NCBI GenBank assembly: GCA_003513495.1 | Contig: DOPM01000029.1 | Location: forward strand, 297,222 to 361,221 | Source: Desulfosporosinus sp. | GTDB lineage: Bacteria > Bacillota > Desulfitobacteriia > Desulfitobacteriales > Desulfitobacteriaceae | Reading direction: 5' to 3' | DNA: 64,000 nt | In this document: positions 16,757 through 25,275 of the stretch, piece after piece | Layout: each line of letters begins with the position of its first letter | Numbering within the stretch: the first letter of the stretch is position 1 | The notes under the pieces: generated by a model | What the model was told of the DNA's origin: nothing | What the model saw: the letters and a program-made list of their open reading frames with translations, nothing else | Database searches by the model: none | Program-made: the position numbers and the translations under genes

Positions 16757-17422
16757 TTATTTTGCCTGGACTAGGAAGAGTGGAATTGCTGTAGCCATAG
16801 TAAACAGGTAAAACGTAATTTCTAGTGCAATTAAAGCACGGGCAGTCACGTTTGTTGGTTTAATGTCACCTAAGCCCGCAGTAGCTATTGTGGTTGAACT
16901 TAAATATAGAAATGAGAAAATTTGAGTGCAAAAGTTATCTCCCACATCCCCTTCCCAACTGGATGGGAAAAATCTGTAGAGAAGAAGATCCACAGAACCG
17001 AAAAGCAATATGACCGTAACGAGAACTCCTGCAAGGGGCGGAAACAGATTATTGTAAGTGGGGCGAGATTCATCAATAACTTTTTTTACCGCATAATAAG
17101 TTGAAACTAAAGCTCCCGTTGAATACCCCACAAGAACAAATTTAAAAAGATTTCCCTCAGACCGTTCGATATAATCTTCACTCTTTCTTTCAGAGAACAA
17201 GCTCAAAACAAGCGCACTAACTGCCCCAAAAAGAGCGGGGGATAACAGTTCCCAATAGCCAAGGTTAGGTATTGGCTTTGAAGAAAGAAGCGGCATGGAG
17301 GGAGGAGAACAACTATGCGGGTTAGGATATGAAGGCTTATAGCCTCGAAAATTACTTGGATTTAATGGATAAGGTCTAAAATAGGACGGAGGAGGGGAGT
17401 GTTGCGTCTTGTTTTGATCCAC
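16757..17422 (-). CDS. Two-pore-helix ion channel family protein (Ion_trans_2-like)
   Basis: The 221-residue protein has a cytoplasmic proline-rich head of about 50 residues, two hydrophobic segments, and then a TM-pore-TM unit. The pore reads SSTTIATAGLGDIKP, a potassium-channel filter position with TAGLGD in place of TVGYGD, so ion selectivity is uncertain. There is no RCK or cyclic-nucleotide domain. The start is GTG at 17422 behind GGCGGTGG. It is monocistronic with its own terminator. The channel fold is well supported; potassium as substrate is an inference. Confidence 0.8.
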   Translation of the reverse strand: MDQNKTQHSPPPSYFRPYPLNPSNFRGYKPSYPNPHSCSPPSMPLLSSKPIPNLGYWELLSPALFGAVSALVLSLFSERKSEDYIERSEGNLFKFVLVGYSTGALVSTYYAVKKVIDESRPTYNNLFPPLAGVLVTVILLFGSVDLLLYRFFPSSWEGDVGDNFCTQIFSFLYLSSTTIATAGLGDIKPTNVTARALIALEITFYLFTMATAIPLFLVQAK

Positions 17423-17530
17423 GTCTTAAATCCACCGCCTTTCCGAGGATCTCAATCCAGTATATGTAAAAAAGGAATATTATGTTAAGGGCATTAGGTT
17501 ATGTTTAAACAGTTTTTTTGCGAGCTAAGT

Positions 17531-17555
17531 AGGATATATGGAAATTATGGTGAAT
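17531..17555 (+). promoter_or_regulatory. SigH promoter of the PAS kinase gene
   Basis: GTAGGATAT and GGTGAAT match the SigH -35 (RnAGGAWWT) and -10 (RnnGAAT) without mismatch. GAAT starts 22 nt from the A of AGGA, the same spacing as I recall for the spoVG promoter of Bacillus. The ATG is 55 nt downstream. Confidence 0.75.
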
Positions 17556-17610
17556 TATAGAAAATTAGCGTTTAAATTGTTATAATTAAGATAGTTAAAT
17601 AAAGGACAGG

Positions 17611-19380
17611 ATGTGCAAAATGGGTATTATTAATTTAACGAAGGATGAACCATGCTTAGAGTTTCAGGAAGAATTCTTAAATAATCATGTTTATGCCAAT
17701 TATTTACGCTTAAGAATCTTATCCACAATCCTGCTTTTATTAACTATCTTTTTTATTTTTAATGATTATGATATTTTTACAAGGGGACTTTGGAGCAATA
17801 CTCCCGCTTATGAATGGCTATTGTATTCCCATGTTGCCTTAGGACTTAGTTTGATAATAATTTCGGCGTTTTACTGGCATTCTAACCTTCAATCCATGGA
17901 GGATGTAAGGACGGTTCATAAGATCTATGAGATCTTTTTTGCATTAGTTAGTTTGTTAACTAGTGCATTTATCACTGGCTGGGTTGATCAGAGGATTCAT
18001 GGACATCTGACAGTTTATGTTATAGGGTGTTTTTCAGTAGCCGTCGTCTTTAATCTAAAACCTAAAGTTAGTTTTTGGATATATTTCTCATCCTACATTA
18101 TTGTGATGATAGGAATAACGCTATACCAACCTAATTCGGTCATTCTAAATGGTCATTATTTGAACATATTACTGCTTATTTTGGTATCATGGATTTTGTC
18201 AGTAACACTGTACAGATCAAACTTTCAAAATTTTTTACATAGGACCCATCTCCATAGGTTAGTTAAAGAACGGACGAGGGAGTTAGAGGAAATCAATCAA
18301 AAGCTAATTAAAGAGGTTGACGAACGTAGAAAAGTTGAAAAGAAGATTTCTCGGTTAGCCTCAATTGTTGAGTCTACTGATGATGGGATTATTGGGATGA
18401 CACTAGAAGGAATAGTTATCGATTGGAACAGAGGTGCAGAGAGTATTTATGGATATTCTGATTCTGAAATTATCGGTGAGTCGATTAAAGAACTGGTCCC
18501 TCCAGATAAGCAGGGAGAGTTAGATGATATTTTTCTAAACATCTCCCAAGGAAGATCTCTTTTACATTATGAGACGACGCGAGTAAGAAAAGATAGACGG
18601 ATTATCAATGTCTTTTTGACAGTATCTCCGATCAAAAATCATGCTGATGAAATCATTGGGGCATCAACCATTGTGAGGGACGTAACCGCTCAAAAAAAGA
18701 TAGAAAAAGATATGATACGAATGGATCAGATGAATATAGTCGGTGAAATGGCCGCAAGCATTGGTCATGAAGTTAGAAACCCCATGACAACGGTGAGAGG
18801 ATTCTTACAACTGCTGGGAGGAAACAACAATCCCAATAAATACAATGAGTATATTCCATTAATGATTAGCGAACTTGATCGTGCAAATCTTATTATTACG
18901 GAATTTCTCTCTATAAGCCGCACTAAAGTTACAGAGGTGGCGCCTAATAATCTCAATGATATAATAAACAGCATACTTCCTCTTGTACAGGCTGATGCTA
19001 TTAATAATGAAAAGAACGTAACAGCTGAACTAAGTCAGGTCCCAGATTTAATGCTTGATGATAAAGAAATGCGTCAGATGATCTTAAATTTAGCGAGAAA
19101 TGGGCTTGAAGCAATGACGAGAGGCGGACGTCTGACAATAAAAACATTTATTGAAGACAATGAAGTGATTTTAGCCGTCCAAGACCAAGGAACAGGTATT
19201 GAGCCAGAAATAATAGATCGGTTAGGTACTCCGTTTCTTACGACAAAAGAGATGGGTACAGGGTTAGGTTTGGCAGTCTGTTATGGAATTGCTGAAAGGC
19301 ATAAAGCAATTGTTAAGATTGAATCCGGCCCAAGAGGCTCAACATTCAATATTAAGTTCAAAGTTCCTATGTCGAAATAG
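17611..19380 (+). CDS. PAS sensor histidine kinase, sporulation-kinase type
   Basis: A 589-residue membrane kinase. About six hydrophobic segments (residues 30-205) are followed by a coiled coil (210-245), a PAS domain (about 245-360), a HisKA domain with the phospho-acceptor His386 in GHEVRNPMTTVRGF, and a HATPase domain with DQGTGIEPE and MGTGLGLAV. The GHEVRNP/VRGFLQLL phrasing is that of Kin-type kinases feeding Spo0F/Spo0A in spore formers. No response regulator gene lies next to it, which also fits an orphan phosphorelay kinase. A perfect SigH promoter lies upstream, as for Bacillus kinA. The kinase call is certain; the Spo0 role is inferred. Confidence 0.93.
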   Translation: MCKMGIINLTKDEPCLEFQEEFLNNHVYANYLRLRILSTILLLLTIFFIFNDYDIFTRGLWSNTPAYEWLLYSHVALGLSLIIISAFYWHSNLQSMEDVRTVHKIYEIFFALVSLLTSAFITGWVDQRIHGHLTVYVIGCFSVAVVFNLKPKVSFWIYFSSYIIVMIGITLYQPNSVILNGHYLNILLLILVSWILSVTLYRSNFQNFLHRTHLHRLVKERTRELEEINQKLIKEVDERRKVEKKISRLASIVESTDDGIIGMTLEGIVIDWNRGAESIYGYSDSEIIGESIKELVPPDKQGELDDIFLNISQGRSLLHYETTRVRKDRRIINVFLTVSPIKNHADEIIGASTIVRDVTAQKKIEKDMIRMDQMNIVGEMAASIGHEVRNPMTTVRGFLQLLGGNNNPNKYNEYIPLMISELDRANLIITEFLSISRTKVTEVAPNNLNDIINSILPLVQADAINNEKNVTAELSQVPDLMLDDKEMRQMILNLARNGLEAMTRGGRLTIKTFIEDNEVILAVQDQGTGIEPEIIDRLGTPFLTTKEMGTGLGLAVCYGIAERHKAIVKIESGPRGSTFNIKFKVPMSK

Positions 19381-19440
19381 CAAAGAAACGTTCACTAATT
19401 CTTGAATGATCATGATTATGTAAATTTTTGCATCAAATTA

Positions 19441-19470
19441 TTTGACCTTAACTGACCTTTGTACTAAAAT
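19441..19470 (+). promoter_or_regulatory. SigA promoter of clpP with overlapping CtsR-type operator
   Basis: TTGACC and TAAAAT are separated by 17 nt. TTTGACC-TTA-ACTGACC (19441-19457) overlays the -35: two heptads with 3-nt spacing, the reverse-strand form of the CtsR box RGTCAAA-NNN-RGTCAAA. The first heptad is perfect and the second has two mismatches. A repressor here would block RNA polymerase. Confidence 0.65.
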
Positions 19471-19540
19471 ATAGTTATACGGCAAGAATATACTATGTTA
19501 TAGTAGTACCTTAATGAAAGCGAATAGGGGGAATGTGTGA

Positions 19541-20152
19541 ATGGGTTATCTCGTCCCAATGGTAGTGGAACAAACAAATCGTGGGGAGCGCTCCTACGAT
19601 ATTTACTCACGGCTATTAAAAGACCGTATTATTTTCCTCGGCGGTGGAATCGATGATGATGTAGCCAATCTTGTTGTAGCGCAAATGCTCTTCCTCGAAG
19701 CAGAGGATCCTGAAAAGGATATAAATCTCTATATAAACAGCCCTGGTGGTTCAATTACAGCTGGAATGGCTATTTATGACACCATGCAATATATCCGCTC
19801 GGATGTCCGTACGATATGTATTGGTATGGCAGCCAGCATGGGTGCTTTCCTCTTGGCAAGCGGTGCAAAGGGAAAACGAGTAGCCCTGCCTAATTCAGAA
19901 GTTTTGATTCATCAGCCGCTAATCGGGGGACATGGACTTTCCGGACAAGCGACAGAGATCGAAATTCATGCTAAACAGTTACTCAGAACCAAAGCCAAGA
20001 TGAACAAAATTCTTGCCGAGAGAACCGGGCAACCCATTGAAAAAGTTGAACGGGATACAGAGCGTGATTATTATATGACAGCAGAAGAAGCCAAAGAATA
20101 CGGTCTTGTTGACCAAGTTTTAGAGAAGCTTGAGTCTTCTCTGGAAAAGTAA
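19541..20152 (+). CDS. clpP: ATP-dependent Clp protease proteolytic subunit, stand-alone
   Basis: A 203-residue ClpP with the full triad: Ser99 in AASMGA, His124 in IHQPL, Asp176 in ERDYYM. The tetradecamer degrades proteins fed by Clp ATPases. AGGGGG lies eight bases before the ATG. No tig, clpX or lon gene adjoins it; it is bounded by a SigA/CtsR promoter and a strong terminator and forms its own unit. Clostridia often have a tig-clpP-clpX cluster elsewhere, so this could be a second, stress-induced ClpP. That cannot be settled from this window. Confidence 0.97.
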   Translation: MGYLVPMVVEQTNRGERSYDIYSRLLKDRIIFLGGGIDDDVANLVVAQMLFLEAEDPEKDINLYINSPGGSITAGMAIYDTMQYIRSDVRTICIGMAASMGAFLLASGAKGKRVALPNSEVLIHQPLIGGHGLSGQATEIEIHAKQLLRTKAKMNKILAERTGQPIEKVERDTERDYYMTAEEAKEYGLVDQVLEKLESSLEK

Positions 20153-20175
20153 GAAATAAATAAACAGGTAACGCT

Positions 20176-20210
20176 AAAAACGCAAAGGCGATTATCGCCC
20201 TTGCGTTTTT
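20176..20210 (+). terminator. Terminator of clpP
   Basis: AAAAACGCAAAGGCGAT and ATCGCCCTTGCGTTTTT form a long near-perfect stem ending in a T-run; it can serve both strands. Confidence 0.93.
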
Positions 20211-20224
20211 GCCTATGTGAGGTA

Positions 20225-20635
20225 TTAGATCTCAAAAGGTAATCTATCCAAAAAATCATGTAGGTGTTCAAAACCCAATCCGGCAAGGAACCATTCGGGA
20301 GCCATTCGGAGAGTAATGTATCCGTTAACATTTAATGTATCAGTATAGTTCCAGGGACATTTTCCTAGGATTAAAGCTAAGATATACCCACTTGAGTATT
20401 CAATTGTCCAGATCAGGGCTAAATAAGTAAGTCCGCGGATCCACCAGGGATGAGGTCGCAATTTGGCATGTAAGGGTTCGAGAAAGATAGCCAGCCCATA
20501 AATAGGGATCATGATCAAGAAGGTGAACCCTTGCATACTTAAATCCCCTTTGAGAAGGGAAGCTAAACCCGTATAAATGACCTCGACAACAAGGCCTATG
20601 GTACCATATATTAAGAAGCGTTTAAGTTTTTTCAT
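20225..20635 (-). CDS. Four-TM membrane protein of the CmpB/ABC-transporter type IV family
   Basis: A 136-residue protein with about four membrane segments and the family end motif CPWNYTD followed by NGYITLRMAPEW. This pattern belongs to the 'putative ABC-transporter type IV' family (PF06541). Despite the family name no transport function has been shown as far as I know. No good ribosome site precedes the ATG. It is monocistronic and convergent with clpP. Confidence 0.75.
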   Translation of the reverse strand: MKKLKRFLIYGTIGLVVEVIYTGLASLLKGDLSMQGFTFLIMIPIYGLAIFLEPLHAKLRPHPWWIRGLTYLALIWTIEYSSGYILALILGKCPWNYTDTLNVNGYITLRMAPEWFLAGLGFEHLHDFLDRLPFEI

Positions 20636-20879
20636 ATAGTTAGTATGGTTAGAAACGTAAAGAGCATGCCTAGAAAAATAGGTAATTAATGGGGAGATAA
20701 ATAATAATTTCTCACATTATGTAGTGTTTTACATATATTTATAGGACAGAAGGTAATTAATACCCTTATGTCGAAATCATCACCTATGTAGTTGCAAGGA
20801 TGTGCGAATTAGTTGGACTGCTTTAATATTAGATTAATGAGCACATAGAATTTTTGCACAAAAGGAGAGGCGTTTTATA

Positions 20880-21764
20880 ATGCGCAAAATTCGCAAAGCA
20901 ATAATACCTGCAGCCGGATTGGGTACCCGTTTCTTACCAGCAACAAAAGCCCAACCGAAAGAAATGCTGCCGATTGTAGATAAACCGACGATACAATACA
21001 TTGTTGAAGAGGCCATTCAATCCGGAATAGAAGATATTATTATTGTGACAGGGCGGAACAAGCGGGCGATTGAAGACCACTTTGATCGTTCCATGGAGCT
21101 TGAAGTTTTTCTGGAGAAGAATTCTAAAGATGACCTTTTAGATTTAGTTCTAGACATTGCTCGAATGGCAGATATTTATTATGTTCGGCAAAAAGAAGCC
21201 TTAGGCTTGGGGCATGCAATCTATAGCGCACGTAAATTTATCGGAAATGAGCCCTTTGCAGTTCTTTTAGGAGATGATGTTATCCATTCAGAAGTGCCGG
21301 CACTAAGGCAGATGATAAATCACTACCAGCGGTATGGAGCAAGTATCGTAGGAGTTCAAGAGGTTCCCCTTGAGGACACTTCAAAATACGGAATCGTGGA
21401 TGGAGACAAGTTTGAGGATCGGCTTTACCGCGCTAAGAACATGGTGGAGAAACCTCGTCCAGAGGAAGCCCCAAATACTCACTTAGCCATAATGGGGCGT
21501 TATATCTTAAATCCTGAAATTTTTGATATATTAGAAGTTCTACCTGCCGGTAGAGGTGGAGAGATACAGCTCACCGATGGTATTAAGCAATTGGGCCGGT
21601 CTCAGGAAATACTGGCCTATGAATTTGAAGGTCGACGGTACGATGTCGGAGATAAGTTGGGTTTTGTGGAAGCAACCATTGATTATGCCTTGCGACGGGA
21701 CGATCTGTCTGAAGAATTAATTAATTATCTCCGAGATCTAGTTAGGATAGCAGACAAAAAATAA
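20880..21764 (+). CDS. galU: UTP-glucose-1-phosphate uridylyltransferase
   Basis: A 294-residue GalU with the nucleotide-binding [20 protein letters not shown] start and the conserved [11 protein letters not shown] and [10 protein letters not shown] segments. It makes UDP-glucose from UTP and glucose-1-phosphate, feeding glycan synthesis. GGAGAGG precedes the ATG. It is followed by its own terminator and stands at the head of the polysaccharide region, so it probably supplies precursor without being part of the main operon. Confidence 0.97.
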   Translation: MRKIRKAIIPAAGLGTRFLPATKAQPKEMLPIVDKPTIQYIVEEAIQSGIEDIIIVTGRNKRAIEDHFDRSMELEVFLEKNSKDDLLDLVLDIARMADIYYVRQKEALGLGHAIYSARKFIGNEPFAVLLGDDVIHSEVPALRQMINHYQRYGASIVGVQEVPLEDTSKYGIVDGDKFEDRLYRAKNMVEKPRPEEAPNTHLAIMGRYILNPEIFDILEVLPAGRGGEIQLTDGIKQLGRSQEILAYEFEGRRYDVGDKLGFVEATIDYALRRDDLSEELINYLRDLVRIADKK

Positions 21765-21818
21765 ATAAGTCGCTTAATTTGAACAAACTCAAGTAAATAA
21801 CTTAAGATGTGAACAACG

Positions 21819-21847
21819 ACCTCACCTATAAGGTGGGGTTTTCTTTA
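21819..21847 (+). terminator. Terminator of galU
   Basis: ACCTCACC and AGGTGGGGT pair around TATA and are followed by TTTCTTT. Confidence 0.85.
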
Positions 21848-21863
21848 TGTTAATTTTAAACTA

Positions 21864-21983
21864 ATGCTGCTCGATTATCGCGAATTATATGGACAACAAG
21901 AAGGCTTTTGGCAGTTCATGAAACTTGAGAACGGAAAAAGGATCGAACTCTACAGCAAAAACGACATCCTTTTATGCCATTAA
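21864..21983 (+). pseudogene. 39-residue ORF, probable tail of a lost gene
   Basis: An ATG opens a 39-codon frame containing REIYG-like sequence (actual REL YGQQEGFW), then LENGKRIELYSKND. It has ordinary codon composition but no ribosome site. It reads like the end of a larger soluble protein. Its stop lies 51 nt before the start of the next real gene. Identity is unknown. Confidence 0.25.
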
Positions 21984-22033
21984 TTGGTAAAATGCATTCG
22001 TACCATAAAAAGATTAAAGGAGGGAAGAGACTA

Positions 22034-22777
22034 ATGATACCAATAGACAAGAAGAGGATAGTAACCTTAGCAGGGACGTTAGTTCTTGCAGGTGCTGTTG
22101 TTGCAGCAGGGGTTTATGGCCCTAGCGTCTGGAAGGTTTTTCGGCAACAGAGTGCTATCACTGACCAGGTAGTCATTCAAACACCAGCTGTTGATGACGC
22201 TAACAGCACTAATGGCAGTAATGGCACGATGTTGCCAGAGGGTACTGCTCCACCACCCGCGCAAGGGGTAGAACAGACAACAACCACAGCACCCCCGGCC
22301 ATTAATGCACCTCCAAAAAGTGATCCCGGAAATAAGAGTAAATATAGGGAACCGGATACCACGCTGATAGACATGGCGCCGTCTGTCACTGGATACTTCG
22401 GTGAGGCTGCATTAAGTAATGATGTTAAAACCCTAGCCTTTGGCTCTGCATGGAATATCCACCAGTATGTAGATGGATATCTTTATGGGTTGGCAGCAGG
22501 TCCTCAGATGAATGAAGAGGATATAAAGAAGTATATTGTGTTCCACAAAGCATTGTTGGACAAGCAGTACAAGAATGAAGCGAATCTTTCCAAAGCGGCA
22601 ACCTTCACAGGTTACCTAGATGTGCTTCTTAACAGCGGCATTGATGCTTTTGATTCGAAGGATAAAACTCGAATCGAACAGTTCCATCAAGGCATTCACG
22701 ATCTCGATGCACACATCATGCGTAATGATGCAAGTTCAAAAATCTACGGGGCGACGCCATTTGCAACCAAAAGGTAA
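22034..22777 (+). CDS. Hypothetical membrane-anchored extracytoplasmic protein
   Basis: A 247-residue protein with an N-terminal hydrophobic anchor (residues 9-28) and a Thr/Pro/Asn-rich linker (about 45-105). The C-terminal soluble domain of about 140 helical residues begins near MAPSVTGYFGEAAL. I recognise no family. AAAGGAGG precedes the ATG at 22034; an in-frame ATG 20 codons earlier has no site. Its partner downstream (23265) has the same plan of anchor, low-complexity linker and C-terminal domain, which suggests related roles in the envelope. Confidence 0.75.
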   Translation: MIPIDKKRIVTLAGTLVLAGAVVAAGVYGPSVWKVFRQQSAITDQVVIQTPAVDDANSTNGSNGTMLPEGTAPPPAQGVEQTTTTAPPAINAPPKSDPGNKSKYREPDTTLIDMAPSVTGYFGEAALSNDVKTLAFGSAWNIHQYVDGYLYGLAAGPQMNEEDIKKYIVFHKALLDKQYKNEANLSKAATFTGYLDVLLNSGIDAFDSKDKTRIEQFHQGIHDLDAHIMRNDASSKIYGATPFATKR

Positions 22778-23264
22778 TAATTTTAGGCATCAAGTAATGT
22801 AATAAACCTAGGAATGGAATGAAGCTTAGTTGTAGCAGTATAAGTGGTAAACGTCGCATTAAATTATTTCCAAGGTGCACAATGGCTGCTCTGATTAAAA
22901 CTAAAGGCATAGAGTGTCGGTTGAAACGACAATGCACTCCTAAATTTATATAAATTCGATCTGTCAAATTGGTTATTTAATGGATCGCATAGTTTACAGG
23001 TTCAGGAGGGAGATTTGCCAATCAGTTGATAAGTGTCAGGTAGTTTTTCATCTTACAATTTAATAGGGCAACTAAATCTAGTGACTGTGACCTTGTATTA
23101 TTTACAAGGTTGAAAGCAGGTTTGGTTGTTAAAACTGAATATGACATTCAAATACAAGGCCACCTTAAATGGACAGGTCTTGTGTTTTTTTGAATCGATG
23201 TCTAACATCTCCTTCCTTTGGTCAAGATAGTAATAAAAATCATTTGAAGGAGATTCTGGTCTTT
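22778..23264. other. Gene-free 487-nt interval
   Basis: I see no supported gene here. A weak hairpin with T-run (CAAGGCCACCT ... AGGTCTTG, then TGTTTTTTT, 23151-23191) could end a transcript. An AGGAGGGAG at about 23004 is followed within a few codons by a stop. Confidence 0.5.
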
Positions 23265-23939
23265 ATGCGTAAAATGAATTATTTGTTTGGAGCGGCCGCT
23301 TTAGGTCTTGGTGTTTTGGTCGGGACCTTAGGTATGTCTTTACTCACGAATTCGAGTTCCCCAACGTCATTTATCTCAAAATTACGTGGCCAAGATAAGA
23401 TACAAACAGTTTCAGGAACCTTGAGTGATCCTGTCAAGATTCCACCCAACACGGATGTTGTAGCAGGGGGAACGTCAGAAAACGAAAATGAGAATGGATC
23501 GAAGATTCCGCAAACTAACCACGGTACTCTTACCGACAAAGAATCTCTCTTGGCTCAGCAGATCATAACTGATTATAAGCAGAACATTGGTATTTTCTTC
23601 GGAGCTTGGAAATCCACAGATATGGCTGCCTTCCGTGCCAAGCTAGCTAAAGCCTATACGGGTGATTTGTTTGAAAAACATGCTCGCCGAGCGGAAGAAT
23701 ACTTAGTTCAAGGGATAGGCTTGGATGTAACTCAAATTACCTTCGACCAGATTGATGTTGAAAGCGTCTCGGAAAATGCGGCTACCCTGCGCGTAGATTA
23801 TCGGTACACAGCAAGGGATTACAATCTGACCGACAGGGCTCCGGTCGGGGACGAACATGAACAAATAGTGCAGGTTCGGGTAAATCTAGTCAAACAAAAT
23901 TCACGCTGGATGATTACGGGAGAAAGTACCATTCAGTAA
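23265..23939 (+). CDS. Hypothetical anchored protein with probable NTF2-like domain
   Basis: A 224-residue protein with a signal anchor (about residues 4-25), a polar linker, and a C-terminal domain from about residue 95 with a helical start (QQIITDYKQNIGIFFGAW). Beta strands follow, ending in the stretch VNLVKQNSRWMITGES. That helix-then-sheet pattern with a final RWxI strand resembles NTF2-like/IMS-type accessory domains. The family is inferred, not recognised. The ATG at 23265 has AAGGAG 12 nt upstream, which is rather distant. A terminator follows directly. Confidence 0.7.
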   Translation: MRKMNYLFGAAALGLGVLVGTLGMSLLTNSSSPTSFISKLRGQDKIQTVSGTLSDPVKIPPNTDVVAGGTSENENENGSKIPQTNHGTLTDKESLLAQQIITDYKQNIGIFFGAWKSTDMAAFRAKLAKAYTGDLFEKHARRAEEYLVQGIGLDVTQITFDQIDVESVSENAATLRVDYRYTARDYNLTDRAPVGDEHEQIVQVRVNLVKQNSRWMITGESTIQ

Positions 23940-23941
23940 GT

Positions 23942-23972
23942 AAAAAGGCTACCTTAAGGGGTAGTCTTTTTT
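23942..23972 (+). terminator. Terminator
   Basis: AAAAAGGCTACC and GGGTAGTCTTTTTT pair around TTAAG. Confidence 0.9.
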
Positions 23973-23978
23973 ATACTA

Positions 23979-24102
23979 ATCAGAAACTATAACTTTTCGT
24001 TGCATACTTTCTGAAGCATAAGTGCAACTAAGGCTGCCGCCATCGCCTGAAGGCTTGGCGCCAGCCAAGTTTTCTTTAAGTTTCAGAAAGTATAACTTTA
24101 GG
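23979..24102. repeat. Dispersed element D, copy 2, with inverted and direct flanks
   Basis: GCATAAGTGCAACTA (24016) and GCGCCAGCCAAGTTTTC plus TTTAA (24058-24079) match the ends of the element in the hydB-hydA gap. The copy is enclosed by a 12-bp inverted repeat, ATACTTTCTGAA/TTCAGAAAGTAT (24004 and 24082), and by a near-direct repeat TCAGAAA(C/G)TATAACTTT at about 23980 and 24083. The layout recalls a MITE-like remnant. Confidence 0.6.
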
Positions 24103-24117
24103 GTCCTCTTTTACTCA

Positions 24118-24147
24118 TGTCATCCTGAGCGCAGCGAAGGATGACAT
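24118..24147. repeat. Palindromic repeat B
   Basis: TGTCATCCTGAGCGCAGCGA followed by AGGATGACA. The ends pair (TGTCATCCT/AGGATGACA). It is one of about seven copies or fragments of the family in this window. Confidence 0.8.
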
Positions 24148-24240
24148 TAACCTATATGCACCAAACTAGGTGTGTGATAAACTATTGTTCAGAATCATTT
24201 CCTTGAGATGTAGGGAAGAAAGAGGGGCTGAGCTTAGATC

Positions 24241-25275
24241 GTGGAAACCGCCAAAAGTCCCAAAATGGAGCGGGTTGTGTGGGTAGACGTTTTAAAAGGC
24301 TTAGGAATAATGGCGGTTGTCTGGGGACACTCAGGAAGCAAAAATGCCTTCTACATGTTCTGGTTCCATATGCCTCTGTTTTTCTTTATCAGTGGTTATT
24401 TGTATCGCCTCAACTCACAACAAACAGAGCTATCTTATATAAAACGCAAGGTGAACCATTTATTGGTCCCTTACGCATATTATCTGATGTTATTAGCCCT
24501 AGGTATGTTCAGTGTGAGTCTTTGGAGAGGTCAATCTGCAGCTTACTTTTGGAGTGCAAATTGGAAGGCCTTTTTGCTAGGTGGAAGTCTATTAGAAGGG
24601 GTTTATGCTACCTTTTGGTTTACAACCTGCTTATTTTTTGTACAGATCGGATATGATTTCTTATGCAGAAAAATACCCTCTGGGTTCTATAAAGGGCTTA
24701 TTGTACTTGTAGCTTTTTTAATAGCCTATTGGCAATCACGTTATTTGCCAGAGAGTTTCGTCCCTTGGAATATGGACGTTGGATTATACGCGTTAGTCTT
24801 TTATGCAGGTGGTCACTTTTGCAAACAAACAAAGCTATTAGATAAACCTTCAAGTCGGAAAATAGTGTTAGGAGTATCTTTTATACTCTTTATAGGGTTC
24901 ATTCATCTTTACTCGCGGCAAATCCTAGATTATGGCTTGGATATGAAACATCGCCAATACTATTATTTTGGGTTGAATCTAATCCTTCCTTTAATTTTTA
25001 CGTTCTTTTTAGTTCAACTAAGTTTAATTCTTTCTAAGTGGCAGGTTTTTAATAAGACCTTAATTAGGATAGGCAGAGCGGCCATGGTAATTATGTATTT
25101 GCATATTCCTTCAGTCTACATAGTCCGTCAGATTATCCCTATGACACCGGTTCGCTTTTTTGTGGTAGGGATTCTATGCCCGTTGCTTTTTTATATGGTC
25201 ATTCAAAGTTTCCCCTACGGAAGATTCTTAGCACTTGGAGAACCCATGAATAAGGGAAGGGAACATTCGGCATGA
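24241..25275 (+). CDS. Acyltransferase family 3 membrane protein
   Basis: A 344-residue protein with about ten membrane segments and the family start DVLKGLGIMAVVWGHSG, where the histidine is the likely catalytic residue, then FHMPLFFFISGYLY. Members move acetyl or other acyl groups onto extracytoplasmic sugars. The start is GTG at 24241 behind a distant GAGGGG; ATG at 24265 is the alternative. It overlaps the next acyltransferase by 4 nt (ATGA), so the two are coupled. Placement ahead of the glycan locus suggests surface-polysaccharide modification. Confidence 0.9.
   Translation: METAKSPKMERVVWVDVLKGLGIMAVVWGHSGSKNAFYMFWFHMPLFFFISGYLYRLNSQQTELSYIKRKVNHLLVPYAYYLMLLALGMFSVSLWRGQSAAYFWSANWKAFLLGGSLLEGVYATFWFTTCLFFVQIGYDFLCRKIPSGFYKGLIVLVAFLIAYWQSRYLPESFVPWNMDVGLYALVFYAGGHFCKQTKLLDKPSSRKIVLGVSFILFIGFIHLYSRQILDYGLDMKHRQYYYFGLNLILPLIFTFFLVQLSLILSKWQVFNKTLIRIGRAAMVIMYLHIPSVYIVRQIIPMTPVRFFVVGILCPLLFYMVIQSFPYGRFLALGEPMNKGREHSA

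Noticed and set aside
20751..20776. SigH-like site upstream of galU
   Set aside because: AGGTAA is off consensus and the distance to CGAAA is one base longer than in the other sites.
24279..24656. 125-residue plus-strand ORF in another frame of the acyltransferase gene
   Set aside because: It overlaps a clear acyltransferase-3 gene and shows no membrane or domain pattern of its own.
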